DNA from: Tissierella_B sp964485455
GTDB lineage: Bacteria > Bacillota > Clostridia > Tissierellales > Tissierellaceae
DNA length: 13,341 bases
NCBI GenBank assembly: GCA_964485455.1
Contig: CAZAJU010000057.1
Location: 1-13,341, forward strand
Reading direction: 5' to 3'
In this document: positions 1-6,675 of the stretch, piece after piece
Numbering within the stretch: the stretch's first letter is position 1
Layout: each line of letters opens with the position of its first letter
Notes under the pieces: generated by a model
Databases searched by the model: none
Seen by the model: only the letters and a program-made list of their open reading frames with translations
Told to the model about the DNA's origin: nothing
Made by a program: the position numbers and the translations under genes

Positions 1-378
1 CAATCTCTGTGCTAAAGATACAGTAGGTACTACAGGTATGACTTTTATGCCTAATGACTTAAAGCGCTCAATATATTTCCCTGGATTTCCTGCACCTGTA
101 GTTACAACAGGAACCCTTTCGTCACATACAATATCTACAATATCCTCAGCATTTGGTGACATTAACATGATATTAACTCCAAATGGTTTATCCGTTTTTT
201 CTCTTAACTTTTTGATTTGTTCCCTTAAGTACTCTCCAGAACGGTTGCCTGCTGCAATGATTCCTAAGCCTCCTGCTTCAGACACAGCTGATGCAAGCTC
301 ATAGGTTGCTACCCAGGCCATCCCCCCCTGAATTATGGGATATTCAATATTTAGTAATTGGGTTACCCGATTAATCAT
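1..378 (-). CDS. fabK: Enoyl-ACP reductase II (FabK), N-terminal part, runs off the left edge
   Basis: FMN-dependent enoyl-ACP reductase, which catalyses the last reductive step of each fatty-acid elongation cycle in the cytoplasm. The first 126 codons are visible, beginning MINRVTQLLNIEYPIIQGGM. The family's FMN-binding IIQGGM segment is at about residues 14-19, an AGGLGIIAAG segment at about 36-45, FGVNIM at about 68-73, and a VPVVTTGAGNPG segment near residue 95. FabK is normally a little over 310 residues, so more than half lies beyond the window. I place the start at an ATG that overlaps the end of fabH by 8 bases (ATGATTAA) and has a GGGAGG ribosome binding site just upstream, inside fabH. 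The overlap implies co-transcription and translational coupling with fabH. The alternative is a general nitronate monooxygenase of the same fold, but the fab context and close match to the FabK start favour FabK. This gene is not listed as an open frame by length alone because it has no stop in the window. Confidence 0.88.
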   Translation of the reverse strand, partial: MINRVTQLLNIEYPIIQGGMAWVATYELASAVSEAGGLGIIAAGNRSGEYLREQIKKLREKTDKPFGVNIMLMSPNAEDIVDIVCDERVPVVTTGAGNPGKYIERFKSLGIKVIPVVPTVSLAQRL

Positions 379-1378
379 TCATTTCCTCCCTACTCCATTT
401 AAGAACTAAAGATCCCCAAGTTAATCCACCTCCAAAGGCTACCATGATTACATTATCGCCTTTTTTGATTTTCTTTTCCTTAACAGCTTCATCAAGTGCT
501 ACAGGGACGGATGCCGCAGACATGTTTCCATATTTGTTTAAATTTGTATATGTCTTTTCCTTGCTAAGATTTAACTTTTTAAGGGCTGCATCTATAATTC
601 TAATGTTTGCCTGGTGTGGTACTAAAAAATCCAAATCCTCTAATTCAAGTCCAGCTTTTTTCAATGAGTTTAGTGAGGTCTTTTCCATGATTCTTACAGC
701 AAACTTAAATACCTCTTTGCCATCCATCTGAATACCATGGAGTCTTTTATCAATAGTATCTATAGTAGCCGGTAGTCTTGAACCTCCAGCCGGAACTGTA
801 AGAACATCCCCATTGTTTCCATCGGATCCTAAGTCATAGGACATAATACCAAAGCCTTCTTCACAACTTTCTAATACTACTGCTCCTGCTCCATCTCCAA
901 ACAAAACACAGGTATTTCTATCTTCCCAATTTAGTATTGAAGACAATACCTCAGAACCTATAACCAATACCTTCTTATATACCCCTGTGGATATAAAGTT
1001 AGCTCCAGTGATTATAGCATAAATAAAGCCTGAACAAGCAGCACTCATATCAAATGCCACTGCTTTTGTAGCACCTATATTCTTTTGTACTATACAAGCA
1101 GTAGATGGAAATGCATGGTCAGGAGTAGCCGTAGCAACAATTATCAAATCAATATCTTCAGCTTTTGTTTTAGCGTCCTCTAAAGCTCTTTTTGCAGCTA
1201 TAGTAGCTAAATCAGATGCTGCCTGGGACTTATCTGCAATTCTTCTTTGCTCAATGCCCGTTCTTTCAACGATCCATTCATTGTTTGTGTCTACCATCTG
1301 TGACAAATCAAAATTAGTTAGAATCTTTTCAGGAACATAGCTTCCTATCCCAGATATACCTACCGAAATTCTTTCCAA
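371..1378 (-). CDS. fabH: Beta-ketoacyl-ACP synthase III
   Basis: Condenses an acyl-CoA primer with malonyl-ACP to start fatty-acid synthesis. From the chosen start it has 335 residues, within the usual family range. The catalytic triad is visible: Cys115 in SAACSGF, His255 in VPHQANIR and Asn285 in YGNMSA; the C-terminal glycine-rich FGGGLTWGS motif is also present. An upstream ATG at 1429 would give 352 residues, but GGAGG followed by six bases precedes the TTG at 1378, and homology-like sequence (ERISVGISGIGSYVPE) begins right there, so I prefer TTG. This puts the start within a long AT-rich leader. It is the first gene of a leftward unit with fabK and is divergent from fabZ. FabH enzymes of Firmicutes often accept branched acyl-CoA primers; substrate preference cannot be read here. 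The family assignment is secure; the start is less so. Confidence 0.95.
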   Translation of the reverse strand: MERISVGISGIGSYVPEKILTNFDLSQMVDTNNEWIVERTGIEQRRIADKSQAASDLATIAAKRALEDAKTKAEDIDLIIVATATPDHAFPSTACIVQKNIGATKAVAFDMSAACSGFIYAIITGANFISTGVYKKVLVIGSEVLSSILNWEDRNTCVLFGDGAGAVVLESCEEGFGIMSYDLGSDGNNGDVLTVPAGGSRLPATIDTIDKRLHGIQMDGKEVFKFAVRIMEKTSLNSLKKAGLELEDLDFLVPHQANIRIIDAALKKLNLSKEKTYTNLNKYGNMSAASVPVALDEAVKEKKIKKGDNVIMVAFGGGLTWGSLVLKWSREEMND

Positions 1379-1575
1379 ATTTTCACCTCCACTCATTTTT
1401 ATTTTACTATTCCTTTGTTTAAAATTCAATTTTTAATTGCAAAATAGTTAGCTTTCAATTATTATTGTATATAATAATCAAAAACTTTATGATTAAGTAT
1501 ATTATATTTTAGAAAAATAATCAATCTTATTTCAATCATAAGTTTCGATTAAAAATAGTATAAGAAGGTGCAAAG
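1379..1575. promoter_or_regulatory. Divergent fabH / fabZ control region
   Basis: Very AT-rich spacer between two head-to-head fatty-acid synthesis units, so it should hold both promoters. Visible elements are an imperfect palindrome at 1461-1478 (ATTATT and AATAAT arms around GTATAT) and a TAATCA / TGATTA inverted pair at 1475-1480 and 1490-1495 with a 9-base spacer. A further TAATCA lies at 1518-1523. On the minus strand the first copy reads TTTTTGATTA, similar to half of the TTTGATTATCAAA-type operators known for FabT-family MarR repressors. No fully convincing -35/-10 pair could be picked for either direction. Operator function is inference. Confidence 0.45.
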
Positions 1576-2025
1576 GTGAATACAATAGTAAATATTGAGG
1601 AAATAATGGATATTATCCCTCATAGGAACCCATTTCTGTTCGTAGACAAAGTAGAAATTTTGGAAGATGGTGTTAAGGGAATAGGCTACAAAAATGTAAC
1701 CATGAATGAATACTTTTTCCAAGGACACTTTCCAGGAAACCCTGTATTTCCAGGAGTCATTCTAATTGAAACTATGGCACAGGTTGGTTCTGTAATTCTT
1801 CTTTCAAAGGAAGAACTTAGAGGAAGAATCCCTTTTTTTGCTGGAATAAACAAATTTAGATTCAAAAGAGTTGTAAAGCCTGGAGATACATTGAGAATGG
1901 AAGTCGAAATAACAAAGCTTAGAGGCTCTATTGGTATAGGTCAAGGAATTGCCTATGTAGGTGATGAAATAGCAGCTGAAGGTGAGTTTATGTTTGCAAT
2001 TGAAAAGGCAGGGAGAGGTGAATAA
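1576..2025 (+). CDS. fabZ: 3-hydroxyacyl-ACP dehydratase FabZ
   Basis: Dehydrates beta-hydroxyacyl-ACP to trans-2-enoyl-ACP in the elongation cycle. At 149 residues it has the usual FabZ length for a single hot-dog-fold domain. The signature HFPGNPVFPGV begins at His51, the expected catalytic histidine, and the helix LIETMAQ carries Glu65, the expected catalytic glutamate; IPHRNPFLFVD near residue 14 is the typical N-terminal motif. The start is GTG, preceded by AGAAGGTG five bases upstream. The stop TAA is directly followed by the ATG of the next gene with no spacer, so the two are surely one transcript and probably translationally coupled. It is transcribed away from fabH-fabK and likely shares regulation with them through the region between. 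Confidence 0.96.
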   Translation: MNTIVNIEEIMDIIPHRNPFLFVDKVEILEDGVKGIGYKNVTMNEYFFQGHFPGNPVFPGVILIETMAQVGSVILLSKEELRGRIPFFAGINKFRFKRVVKPGDTLRMEVEITKLRGSIGIGQGIAYVGDEIAAEGEFMFAIEKAGRGE

Positions 2026-3081
2026 ATGAATTTTCCACAACTTAAAATAGGTCAAAAGATAACAAAGTTCCCTTTAATTCAAGGGGGGATGGGAGTAGGA
2101 GTATCCTTGTCAAATCTTGCATCTGCTGTTGCAAACTATGGCGGAATAGGAGTTATTTCAGGAGTTCAGATAGGCTATAGAGAAGAGGACTTCGAAAGAA
2201 ATTGTGATGGAGCAAATGAGAGGGCACTAGCTAAGGAAATTAGGCGTGCTAGAGAATTAAGTCCAAATGGAATATTAGGTGTAAATCTTATGGTGGCGAT
2301 GAACAACTATAAGGAAATGGTTGCAGTTGCTGTTAAAGAAAAAATCGACTTGATAATTTCTGGAGCAGGTTTACCTAATGAATTACCTTCTTTAGTTAAA
2401 GGAAGCGAAACTAAAATAGCGCCAATAGTTTCGTCAGGGAAAGCTGCTGCGGTGATTACCAAGCTGTGGAAGAAGAGATATGATTATTTACCTGATTTAG
2501 TCATAGTAGAAGGTCCTATGGCAGGTGGACACCTAGGTTTTTCACTAGATGATTTAAAAGGTGAACTTCCTGATTTAAAGCAGATAGTTAAGGATGTAAT
2601 AAATGTACTAAAACCATATGAAGATGAAAGTGGCAAGAAGATACCTGTAATTGCTGCAGGTGGAATTTACACTTCCCAAGAGATAAAGGAATTTATTGAC
2701 CTTGGTTGTAGTGGAGTTCAAATTGGTACAAGATTTGTTGCTACTCATGAATGCGATGCTTCAGTTGAGTTTAAGAATGCATATATACAAGCAAAAGAAG
2801 AAGATATAGATATAGTTTTAAGTCCTGTAGGTATGCCTGGTCAGGCAATAATAAATCCTTTCATGAAGAGGATTATGAAAGAAAGAGAGAAGGTTACTAA
2901 GTGCTATAGATGTTTACAACCATGTAATCCTGTAACCACTCCTTATTGTATATCCAAGGCTCTAATAAATTCAGTTAAAGGCAATGTGGATGAAGGGCTA
3001 GTCTTTATAGGAAAAAATGGATATAGAATAGATAAAATAGTAAGCGTAAAAGAATTAATAGATGAATTGTTTGAACAATAG
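2026..3081 (+). CDS. FMN-dependent nitronate monooxygenase / FabK-like oxidoreductase
   Basis: A 351-residue flavoprotein of the 2-nitropropane dioxygenase / FabK TIM-barrel family. Seen features are PLIQGGMGVGVS (about 16-28) and VNLMVAM (about 86-92) typical of FMN binding, EGPMAGGHLGF with His169 in the position of the family's catalytic histidine, and AAGGIYT (about 210-216) for phosphate binding. A cysteine cluster near the C terminus (Cys293, Cys296, Cys300, Cys308; spacing C-x2-C-x3-C-x7-C) is absent from textbook FabK and could bind metal or an Fe-S cluster; this is inference. The ATG directly abuts the fabZ stop and has AGAGGTG just upstream. Its place with fabZ argues for a role in lipid synthesis, perhaps an alternative enoyl reductase, but nitronate oxidation or another flavin-dependent reaction is possible. 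The family call is firm, the substrate unknown. A terminator follows immediately. Confidence 0.85.
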   Translation: MNFPQLKIGQKITKFPLIQGGMGVGVSLSNLASAVANYGGIGVISGVQIGYREEDFERNCDGANERALAKEIRRARELSPNGILGVNLMVAMNNYKEMVAVAVKEKIDLIISGAGLPNELPSLVKGSETKIAPIVSSGKAAAVITKLWKKRYDYLPDLVIVEGPMAGGHLGFSLDDLKGELPDLKQIVKDVINVLKPYEDESGKKIPVIAAGGIYTSQEIKEFIDLGCSGVQIGTRFVATHECDASVEFKNAYIQAKEEDIDIVLSPVGMPGQAIINPFMKRIMKEREKVTKCYRCLQPCNPVTTPYCISKALINSVKGNVDEGLVFIGKNGYRIDKIVSVKELIDELFEQ

Positions 3082-3106
3082 GTGCACCTTAGGTGCACCT
3101 TTTTTC
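3080..3106 (+). terminator. Intrinsic terminator after the fabZ unit
   Basis: A perfect stem AGGTGCACC / GGTGCACCT (3080-3088 with 3092-3100) has a three-base TTA loop and is followed by a T-rich run. The 10-base element AGGTGCACCT is itself a palindrome and occurs twice in tandem. The stem begins inside the stop codon of the upstream gene. Confidence 0.9.
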
Positions 3107-3181
3107 TTCTATTGAATATATTATAGTAGGTAATGGACAACTCAGAAAAAAATCAACTAAAATATATTGGAGGAACTAAAT

Positions 3182-3991
3182 ATGATTAAATCAATAGAAG
3201 GAACAACTATTAGCAATATAAGCGTTAGAGAAAATAGCCCTAAGGGCTATGCAGCAGCAGGAAACTTTGTGAAAGAGTCCTCACACTACGACCATTGTGT
3301 TGATGTAGATAGTAATACTGTGGACACTTGCCCAAATACCCCTATTACTCCTGTAGGTATTGGTGGCGTGGTGGTGAAAATACCTGTTGTTTTAGCAGAG
3401 TTAACTGTTAGATTTAATGTTAATGCATTTATTAAACTTCCTGAACCAGCACTTGAAATAAAGGATGTCAAAAAGAGATTGAAAGTCACTCAATGTACAC
3501 TTCTTCAGCCAACAAACATTCTATTTATCAAAGGTTATGTTCGAAAAAATATAGATTATTCAACAAGGGGCTGCTCAAATAGAGAGGGTGTATGCGGTGA
3601 GCTTCACCATTGTACAGTTGATGTACCATTTGAATGCTCAACACCTATAACATTTACAACACCACCTGCTCCTCTACTAACAAATGCAGTATCTGAGTTT
3701 GAATACTTTAAGGTATCAGATCTTCCTAACAAATACTTTGCAGAAAAAGATGATTTACTAGCAGGAGATCTTTCTGAAATCAATCAATTCAGAACTGAAA
3801 ATTTTAATGAATTACCATTTTGCGAGTTAATAAGAGCATCTTTATTTGAATTCGATGAATTTATTGGAAGACATAGTCCTGATTGCTATGAACTACCATT
3901 TGAAGAAAAACTATTCAATAAGTTGGAGGAGAAAATAGTCATAGAGCTTACTCTAAAAGTGCTTCAAAATAGACAGGTTGCAATTCGATAA
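3182..3991 (+). CDS. Cysteine-rich protein, CsxC-like putative spore-surface protein
   Basis: A 269-residue protein with nine cysteines (39, 50, 105, 131, 138, 144, 152, 214, 235), no signal peptide and no membrane segment. The central part (about 65-160) has a PVVLAELTVRF strand, a KKRLKVTQCTLL segment and FIKGYVRKNIDYST, followed by a cysteine-rich stretch and VPFECSTPITFTT. This pattern resembles clostridial spore-surface proteins of the CsxC type and SPOCS/DUF3794-like domains, from memory only. The C-terminal third is acidic and leucine/phenylalanine-rich. The start is ATG at 3182 with GGAGG eight bases upstream; a TTG at 3167 overlaps that ribosome site and is rejected. It is a single-gene unit between two terminators. 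If it is a spore protein, a mother-cell sigma factor would be expected, but I could not identify such a promoter in 3107-3165. Disulfide-linked surface assembly is inference. Confidence 0.6.
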   Translation: MIKSIEGTTISNISVRENSPKGYAAAGNFVKESSHYDHCVDVDSNTVDTCPNTPITPVGIGGVVVKIPVVLAELTVRFNVNAFIKLPEPALEIKDVKKRLKVTQCTLLQPTNILFIKGYVRKNIDYSTRGCSNREGVCGELHHCTVDVPFECSTPITFTTPPAPLLTNAVSEFEYFKVSDLPNKYFAEKDDLLAGDLSEINQFRTENFNELPFCELIRASLFEFDEFIGRHSPDCYELPFEEKLFNKLEEKIVIELTLKVLQNRQVAIR

Positions 3992-4016
3992 TGTTTAGTA
4001 TTAATTTAGGCGAATT

Positions 4017-4048
4017 AAAAAGGTTAGGTGAAATGACCTAACCTTTTT
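4017..4048. terminator. Bidirectional terminator between convergent genes
   Basis: A perfect 13-bp stem, AAAAAGGTTAGGT (4017-4029) with ACCTAACCTTTTT (4036-4048), closes a six-base GAAATG loop. The A/T flanks give a U-run in either direction, so it can end both the CsxC-like gene (+) and the six-gene buk-vor operon (-). Confidence 0.92.
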
Positions 4049-4053
4049 GATTT

Positions 4054-4605
4054 TCAAGACAAAATCAAAGCTTTTACTACTTCTCCTCCTCTTTTAAGAG
4101 CTTCATTATTGACTGGAAGAAAATGTGCCTTAGACTCGCCAAATACCTTTAAAAATGCAGTATAAATGGATTCTAGTTTTACTGCATTAAAAACCTCCAA
4201 ATAGGCTCCAAGCATGACCATATTAGCAACCTTTAGACTACCTAATTCATCTGCAATTTCATTTGCAGGTATATAATAAACATCTATATCTTCCCTAATA
4301 GGTTTTCTATCTATAAGAGAAGAGTTTATAAATAGCCTCCCGCCAGGCATAACTGCAGATTCGAACTTATCTAAGGATGGCTTATTAAGTACTATTACTG
4401 TAGTAGCTTCTACTACTACTGGGGAACCAATAGGCTGGGATGAAATTATAACATTGCAGTTTGCAGTACCGCCCCTCATCTCCGGTCCATAGGAAGGCAA
4501 CCATGAAACATTTTTATCCTCTAACATTCCTGAGTAAGTTAATAGCTGTCCCATAGCCATAACCCCTTGCCCCCCAAAACCAGCGATTATAATCCTTTCT
4601 TCCAT
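4054..4605 (-). CDS. 2-oxoacid:ferredoxin oxidoreductase, gamma subunit
   Basis: The gamma (catalytic-domain) subunit of a four-subunit, CoA-dependent 2-oxoacid:ferredoxin oxidoreductase, variously named vorC, korC or porG. At 183 residues it has the usual size. It begins with the hallmark IIAGFGGQGVMAMGQLL and contains YGPEMRGGTANCNVIIS around residues 39-55, then SPVV about residue 62, all typical of this subunit. The start ATG has AGGAGGGGGAA upstream, located inside the end of the beta gene; one base separates it from the beta stop. It is the last gene of the operon, followed by the bidirectional terminator. Subunit identity is firm. Preference for branched-chain rather than other oxoacids rests on the alpha and beta subunits and on butyrate kinase in the operon. 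Confidence 0.93.
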   Translation of the reverse strand: MEERIIIAGFGGQGVMAMGQLLTYSGMLEDKNVSWLPSYGPEMRGGTANCNVIISSQPIGSPVVVEATTVIVLNKPSLDKFESAVMPGGRLFINSSLIDRKPIREDIDVYYIPANEIADELGSLKVANMVMLGAYLEVFNAVKLESIYTAFLKVFGESKAHFLPVNNEALKRGGEVVKALILS

Positions 4606-4606
4606 C

Positions 4607-5353
4607 TTATTCCCCCTCCTTGTAATTCTTATAATTACCTAGGGGATAATAAGGTATCATATTGTTTTCAAGCCATCTAAGGGCTTCCACTGGTGTATAC
4701 CCCCAATTAGTAGGGCAGGTCGATAAAACTTCAACTATTCCAAATCCCTTTCCTTCAATTTGAGCTTTAAAACAATTAAATATAGCTTTCTTAGCTTTCC
4801 TTACATTTGCAGGTGAATTTACTGAAACCCTTTCAACAAATTTAGCCCCATCTATTGTAGCCAGCATTTCACTAATTCTTATGGGCTTACCAAATAGAGA
4901 TTCATCCCTTCCATAAGGAGTTGTAGTTGTCTTTTGACCTACTAGGGTAGTAGGTGCCATCTGCCCTCCCGTCATACCATATATAGCATTGTTAACAAAT
5001 ATAGTTGAAATCCTTTCACCCCTATGGGCAACATGAACTATCTCTGCAGTACCTATTGATGCCAAATCTCCATCTCCTTGATAGGTAAATACGAAATTAT
5101 CCGGAAGAACCCTTTTTATTCCAGTAGCAACAGCAGGAGCTCTGCCATGAGCTGCCTCATGCATATCGCAATTGAAATAATTATATGCAAGAACAGAACA
5201 CCCTACGGGTGCAACTCCTATAGCCTTATCTAATACTCCTAATTCTTCAAGAGCTTCTGCCACTATCCTATGGATTATTCCATGAGTACAGCCTGGGCAA
5301 TAATGGGTAGGTGTGTCCGTTAAACCTCTAGTCTTTTGAAATTCCACAGCCAT
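4607..5353 (-). CDS. vorA: 2-oxoacid:ferredoxin oxidoreductase, beta (thiamine diphosphate) subunit
   Basis: The thiamine-diphosphate-binding subunit of a 2-oxoisovalerate-type ferredoxin oxidoreductase; 248 residues. The cofactor motif is visible as GDGD at 93-96 followed by NNAIYGMTGGQ at about 121-131. The N-terminal HYCPGCTHG supplies Cys19 and Cys22, and with Cys52 and another downstream cysteine could hold a [4Fe-4S] cluster, as known for this family. The enzyme oxidatively decarboxylates a 2-oxoacid to acyl-CoA and CO2 while reducing ferredoxin. Its ATG shares one base with the alpha-subunit stop (TAATG), a classic coupling overlap, and has GGAGGTG seven bases upstream. Short length and QMAPTT-type sequence fit VOR/KOR rather than the longer pyruvate enzymes. 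The symbol follows one of two conflicting naming schemes. Confidence 0.92.
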   Translation of the reverse strand: MAVEFQKTRGLTDTPTHYCPGCTHGIIHRIVAEALEELGVLDKAIGVAPVGCSVLAYNYFNCDMHEAAHGRAPAVATGIKRVLPDNFVFTYQGDGDLASIGTAEIVHVAHRGERISTIFVNNAIYGMTGGQMAPTTLVGQKTTTTPYGRDESLFGKPIRISEMLATIDGAKFVERVSVNSPANVRKAKKAIFNCFKAQIEGKGFGIVEVLSTCPTNWGYTPVEALRWLENNMIPYYPLGNYKNYKEGE

Positions 5354-6414
5354 TATTTTTCACCTCCAAGAATCTCCTTCACCCTTTCAACTATTGCCTC
5401 TGGAGTAGGGACCATACCCCCTGTTCTTCCATAAAAGTAGCTAGGTATTCGGCCATTTAATGCAAGCCTTACATCATCGTACATCTGTCCTGCATTCATT
5501 TCAACTGTTAAAACACCCTTGCACCCATCCTCAATTTTATTGAATTCCTCATATGGATAAGGATATAAGGTTATAGGTCTGATTAAACCAACTTTAAATC
5601 CTTCTCCCTCTAGTTTTGCAATGGCACTTCTAGCGATTCTTGCTGTAGTCCCATATGCTGAAATAACTACATCGGCCCTATCTAAATTATAGGATTCTAC
5701 CCTAACTTCCTTTTCCCTCATTCTCTTATATTTTTCTTGAAGAACTTCATTATGTCTTTCTAATTCCTCTGGATTTAAATATAGAGAGTTTATAATATTG
5801 GGCTTTCTAACACCACCCGTCCCAGTAGTAGCCCATTCTTTCTTAGGCAACTCCCTTTTCTTATTCTCCTTAAATTCCACCGGCTCCATCATCTGACCTA
5901 TCATACCGTCTCCTAATATCATTACAGGATTTCTATATTCATCCGCCAAATCAAATGCTTCTATAATTAAGTCTACCAACTCCTGAATATTTGAGGGCGC
6001 AAGAACCAAGAGCCTATAATCTCCATTTCCACCACCCCTAGTAGCTTGAAAATAATCAGTCTGTGATGGTTGAATTCCTCCAAGCCCAGGTCCACCTCTC
6101 ATCATATTTACAATAACACACGGTAGTTCGGCACCTGCTATATATGATATACCTTCTTGCTTTAAAGCTATCCCTGGGCCTGAGGATGATGTCATAACTC
6201 TGGCCCCACAGCCTGCAGCTCCATATACCATATTTATGGCTGCAACTTCCGACTCAGCCTGAACATATACACCTCCTACCTTTGGCAACTCTCTAGACAT
6301 ATATTCAGGTATTTCATTCTGAGGAGTTATTGGGTATCCAAAGAAAAACTTACAGCCAGCCGCTATAGCAGCTGCTCCTACTGCCTCATTTCCTTTCATA
6401 AGAACCTTATTCAT
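5353..6414 (-). CDS. vorB: 2-oxoisovalerate (3-methyl-2-oxobutanoate):ferredoxin oxidoreductase, alpha subunit
   Basis: The alpha subunit, 353 residues, the size typical of VorB. Residues 27-31 read YPITP; ARVMTSSSGPGIAL follows at about 71-84, and GPGLGGIQPSQTDY at about 108-121. These are the family's pyrimidine/transketolase-like domain I motifs, and the domain II (transketolase C-terminal-like) segment begins at about residue 247 (DVVISAYGTTARIA). Together with the beta, gamma and delta genes it makes a complete CoA-dependent oxidoreductase for branched-chain 2-oxoacids from valine, leucine and isoleucine. The ATG follows the ferredoxin-subunit gene by 16 bases, with GGAGGAAG further upstream at a slightly long spacing. 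2-Oxoglutarate or indolepyruvate as substrate is less likely given the linked butyrate kinase, but sequence alone does not exclude KOR. Confidence 0.9.
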   Translation of the reverse strand: MNKVLMKGNEAVGAAAIAAGCKFFFGYPITPQNEIPEYMSRELPKVGGVYVQAESEVAAINMVYGAAGCGARVMTSSSGPGIALKQEGISYIAGAELPCVIVNMMRGGPGLGGIQPSQTDYFQATRGGGNGDYRLLVLAPSNIQELVDLIIEAFDLADEYRNPVMILGDGMIGQMMEPVEFKENKKRELPKKEWATTGTGGVRKPNIINSLYLNPEELERHNEVLQEKYKRMREKEVRVESYNLDRADVVISAYGTTARIARSAIAKLEGEGFKVGLIRPITLYPYPYEEFNKIEDGCKGVLTVEMNAGQMYDDVRLALNGRIPSYFYGRTGGMVPTPEAIVERVKEILGGEK

Positions 6415-6430
6415 GCTAATAACTTCCTCC

Positions 6431-6655
6431 TTACTCTAATTTTTCAACTCTTATAACTAGATCTGGACACATTAAAGCACAACTGATACAGGCAATACAT
6501 TTATCTGGGTCAATAATTCCTATAGGGTGATATCCTTTATTGTTTAAAATATCACGTCTTAACTCTAAAATCTTTACAGGACATACAGAGGCGCAAAGTC
6601 CACAGCCCTTACACCTCTCTTCGTTAAATGTAACTTTTCCCCTTTGATTAGGCAT
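6431..6655 (-). CDS. 2-oxoacid:ferredoxin oxidoreductase, delta subunit (2[4Fe-4S] ferredoxin)
   Basis: A small dicluster ferredoxin of 74 residues that passes electrons from the thiamine centre to free ferredoxin. Two classic cluster motifs are seen, CKGCGLCASVCP and CIACISCALMCP, each C-x2-C-x2-C-x3-CP. I start it at the ATG at 6655, preceded by GGAGGAGGG about five bases upstream; an earlier in-frame ATG at 6688 would overlap the ATPase gene and leave that ribosome site inside the coding sequence. It sits between the ATPase and alpha-subunit genes in one operon, which fixes its assignment to the VOR complex rather than as a stand-alone ferredoxin. Confidence 0.93.
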   Translation of the reverse strand: MPNQRGKVTFNEERCKGCGLCASVCPVKILELRRDILNNKGYHPIGIIDPDKCIACISCALMCPDLVIRVEKLE

Positions 6656-6675
6656 ATTTTCCCTCCTCCTACTAA

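Noticed and set aside
38..304. Plus-strand frame of 88 codons
   Set aside because: It is antisense to the recognisable fabK reading frame and has no plausible protein signature.
1379..1429. Upstream ATG start for fabH adding 17 residues
   Set aside because: The added residues (MNFKQRNSKIKMSGGEN) do not resemble the family, and the GGAGG site lies inside them, ideally spaced for the TTG at 1378.
1804..2055. Minus-strand frame across the end of fabZ
   Set aside because: It is a shadow of fabZ and its downstream gene, with no ribosome site or motif.
3167..3181. TTG start for the CsxC-like protein
   Set aside because: It overlaps the GGAGG site that serves the ATG at 3182.
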